Shown here: positions 1 to 5,381 of the stretch, piece by piece | How the letters are laid out: every line of letters starts with the position of its first letter | How positions within the stretch are numbered: position 1 is the stretch's first letter | Assembly (NCBI GenBank): GCA_030592835.1 | Contig: JAUVIJ010000108.1 | Coordinates: forward strand, 1 to 6,805 | Length of the DNA stretch: 6,805 nt | Reading direction: 5' to 3' | Source: Candidatus Cloacimonadota bacterium | GTDB taxonomy: Bacteria; Cloacimonadota; Cloacimonadia; Cloacimonadales; TCS61 | The notes under the pieces: generated by a model | Seen by the model: the letters and a program-made list of their open reading frames with translations, nothing else | The model's database searches: none | Told to the model about the DNA's origin: nothing | Translations under genes and position numbers: made by a program

Positions 1-10
1 ATTCATAAGT

Positions 11-481
11 TTAACAGATCGTTAAATTTTGAACTTCTAAACTTATAACATTTGATTCGATACATGATATTTTTCCAGCAATCCAAATTAGTTTATTTTT
101 CTTGAGAATTTTAAATTCAGGATATTTTTCTAATGAGACTGAACAAAAAATCCATGGTATCTCCCCACGACTCTTTAACATAATAGCTATTTGATTCTCA
201 TTTTGTTCTACAATAAACCCATAAGTACATTTCCATTGTATATTTAAGCCAATAAAAAAACTTTCTTTTTGTGTTTTCTGAAATGGAGGGACTTCTTCAA
301 TTTGCTTTAATATTTCTGATGGGAGTGGTTTAGCTTTAAACAAATTTAGATCGAACGGATAATATTTCTTTTTTGAATTTTTATTTAATATTCTTTTAAT
401 AATAAAATACATTCCAGAAATTAATGCTACACCTATACCAGAAAGCAACCATTCTTTATTATCCCAAATGAAATCTAACAC
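11..481 (-). CDS. Small membrane-anchored protein, probable OB-like C-terminal domain
   Basis: This gene encodes a 156-residue protein of unknown function. Residues 12-29 form one hydrophobic transmembrane helix and are followed by a basic stretch (KKR-like residues 30-39), so the C-terminal part is predicted to lie in the cytoplasm. Residues about 53-156 begin with a LPSEI...PPFQ segment and end in alternating strands (IWIAGKISCIES...ISLEVQNLTI). This resembles the OB-like domain seen in small proteins that share the N-terminal 'WDN-EWLFSGIGV' anchor; the match is from memory and the fold is an inference. The start is GTG at 479-481, chosen because AGGAG (487-491 on the plus map) sits five bases upstream. 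GC is about 29 %, clearly lower than the acyl-CoA synthetase gene at the right end. It stands alone, 268 bp downstream of the DUF3800 gene, with its own promoter. No function should be assigned. Confidence 0.75.
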   Translation of the reverse strand: MLDFIWDNKEWLLSGIGVALISGMYFIIKRILNKNSKKKYYPFDLNLFKAKPLPSEILKQIEEVPPFQKTQKESFFIGLNIQWKCTYGFIVEQNENQIAIMLKSRGEIPWIFCSVSLEKYPEFKILKKNKLIWIAGKISCIESNVISLEVQNLTIC

Positions 482-548
482 CTTTTCTCCTATGTTAGTG
501 TTGATACATGGCTTTAATTATCTCATGTTTAAATTTGTAGATATTTAC

Positions 549-577
549 ATTATCAGTTACCGTTTATTCATAGTCAA
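549..577 (-). promoter_or_regulatory. Sigma-70-type promoter for the small membrane protein gene
   Basis: On the minus strand the sequence reads TTGACT (572-577), exactly 17 bases, then GATAAT (549-554). These are 5/6 matches to both the -35 and -10 consensus boxes with ideal spacing. Transcription would begin near 542 and leave a leader of about 60 nt before the GTG start at 481. The -35 box lies inside a short sequence that recurs upstream of the secreted-protein gene at 3360-3379. Confidence 0.6.
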
Positions 578-589
578 ACTTTTTCTCAT
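571..589 (-). repeat. Short upstream repeat, copy 1 (TAGTCAAACTTTTT-CTCAT)
   Basis: The plus-strand sequence TAGTCAAACTTTTT followed by CTCAT occurs here and again at 3360-3379 with one extra C. Both copies lie about 80-100 bp upstream of a minus-strand start codon. On the coding strand the shared core is AAAAAGTTTGACTA, which here supplies the -35 box. It is probably a shared promoter element rather than a mobile repeat. Confidence 0.5.
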
Positions 590-749
590 TCTTACACAAA
601 ATTGCTACAATTTGTCAGATTTTAAACAATACAAAGTGAATCAGGTGAATTTTAGAGCTGCTTTACTACTTATACGTGAAAAACGAAATATTTTATATTA
701 ATACTAAAGCGGAGTTGAATTTCACCCTTTTCACCCTGTGAACTAATTT

Positions 750-1928
750 CTATTTAAATAGTTTTCTAATTTTCTCAAACTCAGGACTATTTATAATATC
801 CAGCTTTTTATCTGTAATTGTCAAAATCCTGTCGCGACATTTTTTCAATCTTTCAATCATTGGAATTATTACTGAAATACTATGATTTGTATAAGAGTAT
901 ATGTCGTTTGATGAAGTTGGTATTTTATAACCTTTTGAACTGCTTGATATTAATAAATCATTATCTCGTAATTTAGCAATTAAAGACATAAAATACCGAT
1001 TGTTATATTCTCGTTCAAACAGATTTTTTAAATGCTGCTTTATTTCTTTTGAAGATAAGAATTTATTACTATCGTAATGTAATTGTGTCATCAGATATTT
1101 TAGAATTGCTACTTGATCTTTTTCTTCAATTTCGTTAAAATTTGATTTTTCTGATATAAATTTTATACATAATCTCAAGCTGATCTCAGCTATGTTTTGA
1201 TCAAATTCATTTGATTCAATTAAATCTATTCTATCAATATAACGTTCATATGATATAGGCCATTCATCAATTTTCAAAATTCTATTTCTTAATAAATTGA
1301 GATATTCAGGATAATTATTATTGATTCTTGTATGATCATATCCAGATGAAATGATACCACATATGATATCAGCCAGTTGTACGAATATATTAGTTTTGCT
1401 ATCTACAAATTGGATTTTATATGGATTGAAAATACTGTTGTCATAAATAGGCCTGTCATAAAAGTACTTTTCAAATTCTCTGACGAATTTTTTACTCCCA
1501 TGGGAATCTGAGTAGATGTTAAGTGACTCATAAATCAGTTTAAGCTATTTGTATAGCATATTATTTAAGAATTTTATAAATGCTTTTTTGTATCTAAGAC
1601 CGCTTTCTTCATAAATTCTTCTCTTATCTGTTACAAAACTAATAATGAAAAATGGCAATTTGTTTATCTTAGTAATGATCTGAAACAACTTAATATCTCG
1701 ATTGTTTCGCAGATTATGATACTTCATTTCACCTTTCTGAAAAAACTCTTTACGAACTTCTTCAAGAACTATTCGTACTGTATCTAAATCATCCGGATTC
1801 ACAATTACAGCAGTTGTTATAAAAGGAGTAGAAGTTCCAGGACTCTCAAAATTGAAGCCGAAATTTCAAGATTCATCTATAAATTCATATTTGTAATTCT
1901 CTAATAGAACAGGTAAAGCATCATTCAT
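750..1928 (-). pseudogene. DUF3800-family protein, interrupted by two in-frame stop codons
   Basis: Read in one frame from ATG (1926-1928) to TAG (750-752), this is 392 codons with two internal stops: TGA at 1866-1868 (codon 21) and TAG at 1545-1547 (codon 128). Around the stops the protein keeps DUF3800 features: FIDES-stop-NFGFNFES (16-29), GEMK (66-69), FVTDK (98-102), an IYSDSHG segment (138-144), and FVDSK...QLADIICG (174-190). The C-terminal extension (about 220-392, with EWP, LKYLMTQL and SKGYKIP segments) looks like the helical, winged-helix-like tail of one DUF3800 subgroup. That subgroup comparison is from memory. The TGA replaces the expected Gly of IDESG (GGA to TGA), and the TAG sits where relatives often have Glu (GAG to TAG). 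DUF3800 proteins are metal-binding, RNase H-like candidates of unknown role, often found in accessory regions. The gene starts 36 bp after the true end of the secreted-protein gene on the same strand. GC is about 25-30 %. It is probably dead; readthrough or sequence error are alternatives. Confidence 0.8.
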
Positions 1929-1964
1929 GTTTTTCTCAATTTGTTGGTGAAATTATTATATCAA

Positions 1965-2043
1965 TCATTTCACCAGCACCATCTTCCTGGAAACCACCTC
2001 ATCACCCGCTCTCAACTGATAGAGATAGATCCCTGACTCTAAA
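1965..2043 (-). pseudogene. Out-of-frame true C-terminus of the secreted protein
   Basis: In the neighbouring frame this stretch reads LESGIYLYQLRAGDEVVSRK then MVLVK and a TGA stop at 1965-1967. This is exactly the canonical end of the FlgD-Ig / type IX-like module (SGIYxYxL...KMxLxK). It follows directly on WNGRDDMDQ if one T is removed from the TTT at 2041-2043. The last two beta strands of the sorting module are therefore present in the DNA but not translated with the rest. A sequencing or assembly error is a real alternative, because the shift is a single base. Confidence 0.85.
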
Positions 2044-3288
2044 CTGATCCATATCATCCCGTCCGTTCCAGAGTATGCTGTGAGTGCCTGCGGTATAGTT
2101 TTCGTTCACCAGCGTTCGTATCTGCTGTCCTCTGATGTTATAGATAACCAGTTCGACATATTTTGGGTGACTTAGTGCGAAGGAGATGGTGGTAGATGGA
2201 CTGCGACCGGCTACTGCCGGTTTGAATGGGTTGGGGTGATTTTGAAGAAATGATATATCTTTGATTATATCATTATTGTTTATATCTACCCACTCTTCAG
2301 TCCAGAAGTTCCAGAGTAGGGCTGGACCATTGAATTGTTCTCCAGTATTTGGATTTACGAAACTTGTAACCACTTCCACCCAGTAATTAGTATTATAATC
2401 TAAATGGATATAATCCAAATTATAAGCTGTTTCATATAATTCTATATCATTCAGGATAGGATTGGTTAAATTTTCATGATCTGAAAGAGTTAAATAATAT
2501 AATGTTGGTGGAACACCATATAATGGAGCTTGCCATGATAATTCTTCCACATCCACTGAAATATCTTCCCCTACAGGTTGCCCATTTGTTGCTGGATTAG
2601 GATACGGTTCATACCCATAACTTCCTGTGACAGGGATGATATAATCATCTCCACGCTGATAATTTGAATTATTCTCGATATAAATATTGCCCATGAATGA
2701 CTCACCATATACAAAATTTGTACCATCAAAAGTTACGATTACTACTGCCTGACCGCCATATGGATCTACAACTCCAACTTCAGGACAGAAAGATACTTCT
2801 ACAGGTCTTTCTCCATTAGATCTTGCAGTTTCCTCAAACGAACAGTTAAATAATAATTCACCAGGACCATCATTGGTTAAGATCAAAACTTCATCCAGGA
2901 TACTTCCATGCGGAAGATTTACCATGAAACATGTGGGATCTACTTCGATTTCAGACCATAATAACTCGATATCAAGAACTGAGTTTTCTCCATTTGAAAT
3001 AATTACATCAGGCGTTTCAGAAGAGAAGTAATAATCGGATTCAGTAAAAATAGTATATGTCCCAGCCGAGATTGATGTTATCTCAAAATATCCGTTCTCA
3101 TCAGTATATGTTTCATATTCTTGGAAATAAACTTGAACATTTTCTATAGGGATATCAGTATTATATTTGTAAACGTGACCAGATAAAGATCCGTTTCTGA
3201 ATATATTTTCAGCAAGCAGATTATTCAATAATAACAGAATAAAAAGAACAATTGAGGAGATCAATTTTTTTTTCACTATACTCTCCAT
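2002..3288 (-). CDS. Secreted multidomain protein with FlgD-Ig / type IX-like C-terminal module (frameshifted near its end)
   Basis: The encoded protein is exported and probably cell-surface or outer-membrane associated. Residues 5-26 (KKKLISSIVLFILLLLNNLLA) form a signal peptide. A carboxypeptidase-regulatory-like beta domain follows at about 34-112 (SGHVY, YTDENGYFEI, SAGTYTI), then an Ig-like/choice-of-anchor region at about 115-225 (VLILTNDGPGEL, GNIYIENNS). A fibronectin-III-like region occupies about 228-335 (LSWQAP, NTNYWVEV). The C-terminal module starts at about 346: LQNHPNPF, PSTTISFAL, VIYNIRGQQIRTLVNENYTAGTH and WNGRDD. A one-base insertion in AAA 2041-2043 (TTT on the coding strand) shifts the frame after residue 415, so the current product ends at residue 428 with an unrelated 13-residue tail. 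Removing one T restores 440 residues, ending at 1965-1967. ATG at 3286-3288 gives the longest form, but GTG at 3274-3276 has a better ribosome binding site. The specific cargo or ligand is unknown. Confidence 0.8.
   Translation of the reverse strand: MESIVKKKLISSIVLFILLLLNNLLAENIFRNGSLSGHVYKYNTDIPIENVQVYFQEYETYTDENGYFEITSISAGTYTIFTESDYYFSSETPDVIISNGENSVLDIELLWSEIEVDPTCFMVNLPHGSILDEVLILTNDGPGELLFNCSFEETARSNGERPVEVSFCPEVGVVDPYGGQAVVIVTFDGTNFVYGESFMGNIYIENNSNYQRGDDYIIPVTGSYGYEPYPNPATNGQPVGEDISVDVEELSWQAPLYGVPPTLYYLTLSDHENLTNPILNDIELYETAYNLDYIHLDYNTNYWVEVVTSFVNPNTGEQFNGPALLWNFWTEEWVDINNNDIIKDISFLQNHPNPFKPAVAGRSPSTTISFALSHPKYVELVIYNIRGQQIRTLVNENYTAGTHSILWNGRDDMDQFRVRDLSLSVESG
2206..2221. repeat. 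Palindromic insertion inside the conserved NPFNPSTTI motif
   Basis: ACCGGC-TACT-GCCGGT is a perfect 6-bp stem with a 4-base loop. It encodes, in frame, the PAVAG part of NPF-KPAVAGRS-PSTTISF. The normal motif of this module is NPFNPSTTI, so about seven extra residues (21 bp) have been added exactly where the palindrome lies. It resembles small palindromic elements that insert in frame into genes, such as the RPE elements known in Rickettsia. That comparison is an analogy, not a family assignment. Confidence 0.55.
3281..3286 (-). promoter_or_regulatory. Ribosome binding site GGAGAG favouring the GTG start at 3276
   Basis: On the coding strand GGAGAG is followed by TATA and then GTG (3274-3276), which is good spacing. 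It would give MKKKLISSIVLFILLLL, a typical signal-peptide N-terminus. The upstream ATG (3286-3288) overlaps this site and has only a weak AAGAAG-like sequence ahead of it. I consider the GTG the more likely start, which would shorten the protein by four residues. Confidence 0.5.
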
Positions 3289-3359
3289 TAAACAGATCTT
3301 CTTTTGTATTTAATAGATTAGTTTGATATCACTCTCTAAATCTGATTAATAGTTAAACT

Positions 3360-3379
3360 TAGTCAAACTTTTTCCTCAT
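3360..3379 (-). repeat. Short upstream repeat, copy 2 (TAGTCAAACTTTTT-CCTCAT)
   Basis: This copy shares 14 identical bases plus CTCAT with 571-589. It lies about 80 bp upstream of the secreted-protein start. On the minus strand it contains TTGACT (3361-3366), but the sequence 17 bases further (AGATTT) is a poor -10 box, so promoter function is less certain here than at the first copy. It abuts a near-identical 10-bp unit (3351-3360), giving a tandem AAGTTTRACT pair on the coding strand. Confidence 0.45.
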
Positions 3380-3537
3380 CGCTGGTTATAAAGATCCAAG
3401 AAAAAAGTTTAATAGATAATACCATGTCCACCAGTCTTTGTCCCGTTTTCATTTTTTAAAAAGCTGGACTATGACCTGTCAGGCGGCGAAATAGTGATCT
3501 TGTAAACGCCTATTACTAGCTAAACTCACGCCTATGT

Positions 3538-3555
3538 TTGACTGCTGGCAGTCAA
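3538..3555. repeat. Perfect inverted repeat TTGACTGC-TG-GCAGTCAA
   Basis: The two 8-bp arms are perfectly complementary with a 2-base centre (a 7-bp stem with CTGG as loop if transcribed). No T-run follows on either strand, so it is not a standard terminator. It could be a protein-binding site or the end of a decayed element. Confidence 0.4.
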
Positions 3556-3705
3556 TTCTTAAAAGTTGGTGTAAATTCGGATCTCATTATTTTTCCTTTG
3601 TTAATTAATATCTTGGCAATTTGAAGTGAGCGGAATAATCTTAGAAACGGTTTTACACAGAGGAATTCTTACCAGTGAACCCAAGGTATGTCGCCATGGC
3701 ATGTT

Positions 3706-3933
3706 TTTCAACGGTTGAAAGATGTGAGTAATTAAAACCATTGAAAAAGTATAGCAAGAAGAAAATTACTTTTAAACTTTTTCAAGATTAAGAATGTAAC
3801 TCAATCAATTTGATTGAATAAGACCTCAACTTTCGAATGTGCGTAAGCTCTTCGGAACCGAACGGAGTGAGCTCTGCGAAGCTAATGTGGAAAATTTAAA
3901 CAATCGGAAGACCTTTCGGACATTCCGATGTTT
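3706..3933. repeat. Cluster of five inverted-repeat hairpins
   Basis: Five hairpin-capable inverted repeats lie within about 230 bp. They are TTTCAA-CGG-TTGAAA (3706-3720), TTGAAAAAGT (3741-3750) paired with ACTTTTTCAA (3776-3785), and TCAATCA-ATT-TGATTGA (3801-3817). Next is TTCG-GAAC-CGAA (3851-3862) within an outer AGCTC/GAGCT pair. Last is an 11-bp stem with one bulge, AAACAATCGGAA (3898-3909) with TTCCGATGTTT (3923-3933). There is also an imperfect direct repeat, GTRAGCTCTKCG, at 3843-3854 and 3867-3878, 24 bp apart. GC is locally raised around 3840-3930. This could be a structured RNA or a decayed palindromic element; I cannot tell which. Confidence 0.4.
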
Positions 3934-4275
3934 CTCTGTGAATAAAAAATCAAAGAAAAATTAATCTGATAAATGAATTATTTGGATAATAACAACAAAC
4001 TTTTGTAAATTAGATCTAACTATTGAAAAAAATATCAATATCTTTACGAAGGTTCTATTATTTTAACCCAGATAATGCAATAGAGGTTTAATAAAGAGTG
4101 GTAATATTTTATAGGGTGATGGGTTACAAAATTTTCATGCATATCATAAAGATATTCAGAAACAATTTTGTAATTCATTCACACATAAAAGAATGCTGCT
4201 ATTTGAAAATATCTACTGCATTATCTGGGTTTAACTTATGGTTGTTATGTAGTTACAACGGTAATGGAGGATATT

Positions 4276-4557
4276 ATGTTAAGCAATCCGGTGATCGATA
4301 CAATGTTGAATCATAAATCGATTCGGAAATATAAAGAAACTCAACCGACAGACGAAGTACTGAAAACAGTAGTAAGGGCAGGACAACAAGTCCCTTTTTC
4401 CTTTCAACTCTGTAGTATACTACTTTCCCGTAATATCGCAAAAAATATCTTCAAAGCCCCTTTTCTTTTTACCATCTGTGTTGATTCCCATCGTCTGGAG
4501 ATTGTAATGGCGAAAAGAGACTGGAAGTTGGTTACCAATGATCTTTGGTCCTGGTGA
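4276..4557 (+). pseudogene. Nitroreductase-family protein, N-terminal fragment
   Basis: The first about 90 codons match FMN-dependent nitroreductases of the type NPVIxTMLxHRSIRKYK (residues 4-19 here, including the Arg/Lys-rich FMN-phosphate-binding loop), followed by VRAGQQVPFSFQL and FTICVDSHRLE...KRDWKLVTNDL. Family members are usually about 170-260 residues. Here the match stops at NDL near 4546, and the frame ends three codons later at TGA 4555-4557. The rest of the nitroreductase, including the Gly-rich core and dimer interface, is missing; a cupin C-terminus follows instead. The start is ATG 4276-4278, because GGAGG (4266-4270) is spaced five bases before it; the ATG at 4264 overlaps that ribosome binding site. 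The good ribosome binding site suggests that the fragment was recently a working gene. Activity is not expected. Confidence 0.75.
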
Positions 4558-4660
4558 TATTACACTGGCCGAGGATACAACCGGAAAAGGTCATAAAAGC
4601 AGGGTCTATGGCAATGAGAAAGTAGTTCTGGTTGTTATTCAACTCGATCAGAATGAATGA
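4547..4660 (+). pseudogene. Cupin-domain protein, C-terminal remnant
   Basis: In the +1 frame relative to the nitroreductase fragment the DNA reads GPGDITLAEDTTGKGHKSRV, then YGNEKVVLVVIQLDQNE and a TGA stop at 4658-4660. The GPGDIxLxEDTTGKGHxSxV...VxVQL pattern is the last strands of a small cupin family I recognise from memory. The upstream part with the metal-binding histidines is absent. The join with the nitroreductase lies around CTTTGGTCCTGG (4543-4554), within two or three codons. The simplest explanation is a deletion that fused two neighbouring genes out of frame. No ribosome binding site or start precedes this piece. Confidence 0.65.
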
Positions 4661-4748
4661 AAATTCCTTTACAGAAAGCTTTTATAGAATTGTAACCCGT
4701 AGTTAATAAATTGGTTTTTGTTAGGTGTGCTTTTGGAAATCTTCCCTC

Positions 4749-4798
4749 AGATTGTCTTTGCGAGGAGTTTCGATGAAATCGGGACAACGCAGCAATCT
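4749..4798. repeat. Interspersed repeat of the TTTGCGAGGAG...GCAATCT type
   Basis: The element has AGATTG (4749-4754) and CAATCT (4793-4798) as inverted ends, TTTGCGAGGAG (4757-4767), and a central TTTC-GAT-GAAA hairpin (4768-4778). Sequences of the form 'attgcgaggagc...gaagcaatctc' are very common intergenic repeats in many environmental bacterial genomes. This looks like a diverged copy. It lies between the nitroreductase/cupin relic and the next gene, in a spacer (4661-4892) with nothing else recognisable. Confidence 0.55.
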
Positions 4799-4892
4799 CT
4801 TGTACTATAGAATTAAAAACATAATGGATGATTGCAAGGAAATGAAATTAATCAGATATCTCTGGTCAAAATAAATCGAAGGGAAATAAGAA

Positions 4893-5381
4893 ATGATGAA
4901 AAAATTTATCCTTATAATATGCTTAACTGTATTGATCTTCTGCAATATAACCGGTGACCGGAACAAGGATGAAACTATCAGCCAAAATACCGCTGTGATC
5001 GAAAACACGGTCAGGAAGCTCTACCTTGCGGTCATCGAATTACCGGATATTATAATTGGACAACACAAAGGTGTTTTCCTGGAAGAATCACTCAATCTCT
5101 GTCTTCAGGGAGAAATGCTGATTGTATCGGGGTCCTGGAATGAATTATTAGAAGATCAAGATCCAATAATGATTATTTCCGATTTCTTTTATCAGTTAAA
5201 CTGGCAACATGAGATTGAGTATTTTGCAGATAGTCCCGATGGAACTTTTCAAGTATTTTCAAAGAAAGGAATCTGGGCTTTTCTCCGGGGAAACTGGGAT
5301 GGAGGTGACATTACCGATCCAACCTATATTGCCAGTGATGTTTACCAGATAGTTGTTATCTGTGGAATAATTTTAGAATAA
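4893..5381 (+). CDS. Small exported (possibly lipo-) protein of unknown function
   Basis: This gene encodes a 162-residue protein I do not recognise. Residues 3-17 (KKFILIICLTVLIFC) are a basic-then-hydrophobic export signal. Cys17 could be a lipidation site, but Phe at -1 is unusual for a lipobox, so plain cleavage or an N-terminal anchor is also possible. The mature part is acidic, with a hydrophobic segment FYQLNWQHEIEYF and Trp/Gly-rich stretches (GIWAFLRGNWDGGD, about 126-139). It shows mixed alpha/beta character and no catalytic motif. Two ATGs are adjacent (4893 and 4896), with AAGGGA about ten bases upstream; the choice between them is open. GC is about 40 %, closer to the acyl-CoA synthetase gene than to the AT-rich left part. 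It is monocistronic by spacing (232 bp before, 324 bp after). The chance that it is a real gene is high because the signal peptide is well placed. Confidence 0.7.
   Translation: MMKKFILIICLTVLIFCNITGDRNKDETISQNTAVIENTVRKLYLAVIELPDIIIGQHKGVFLEESLNLCLQGEMLIVSGSWNELLEDQDPIMIISDFFYQLNWQHEIEYFADSPDGTFQVFSKKGIWAFLRGNWDGGDITDPTYIASDVYQIVVICGIILE

Larger units (their letters stand above)
482..749. other. Intergenic spacer between two minus-strand genes
   Basis: Apart from the promoter at 549-577, no gene is supported here. Near the end of the DUF3800 gene there is a pair of TTCACCC repeats (721-727 and 730-736 region). They overlap a small inverted repeat TTCAC-CCT-GTGAA (730-742). The inverted repeat is too short, and lacks a following T-run on the minus strand, to be called a terminator. 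A weak plus-strand open frame of about 77 codons in this spacer has low-complexity AT-rich composition and no ribosome binding site, so it is not treated as a gene. Confidence 0.5.
3289..4275. other. Long intergenic region rich in short inverted repeats, no supported gene
   Basis: Nearly 1 kb lies between the divergent secreted-protein gene and the nitroreductase relic. No frame gives a recognisable protein. Open stretches of about 65-70 codons exist (for example, plus strand, 3518-3716 and 4098-4316), but they lack start sites with ribosome binding sequences and any known motif. The region holds a second copy of the TAGTCAAACTTTTT element (3360-3379), part of a tandem AGTTAAACTT/AGTCAAACTT pair (3351-3370). 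It also holds a series of inverted repeats between 3538 and 3933. It must carry promoters for both flanking genes, but I see none that is convincing for the plus strand. Confidence 0.5.

Noticed and set aside
468..701. Plus-strand open frame of 77 codons
   Set aside because: It overlaps the start of the minus-strand gene and its promoter, has no ribosome binding site and no recognisable motif, and is a chance frame in AT-rich DNA.
1545..1802. A separate 85-residue minus-strand gene starting at GTG 1802
   Set aside because: It is the internal part of the DUF3800 gene between its two stop codons. The frame continues with family motifs on both sides.
3518..3716. Plus-strand frame of about 65 codons without stop in the hairpin region
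   Set aside because: There is no start codon with a ribosome binding site near its beginning and no known motif. It contains the inverted repeats.
4098..4316. Plus-strand frame of 72 codons before the nitroreductase relic
   Set aside because: It overlaps the well-supported nitroreductase start in another frame. The composition is arbitrary and there is no ribosome binding site.
4805..5008. Minus-strand frame of 67 codons
   Set aside because: It is antisense to the exported-protein gene, which has a signal peptide and a plausible start, so it is a shadow frame.
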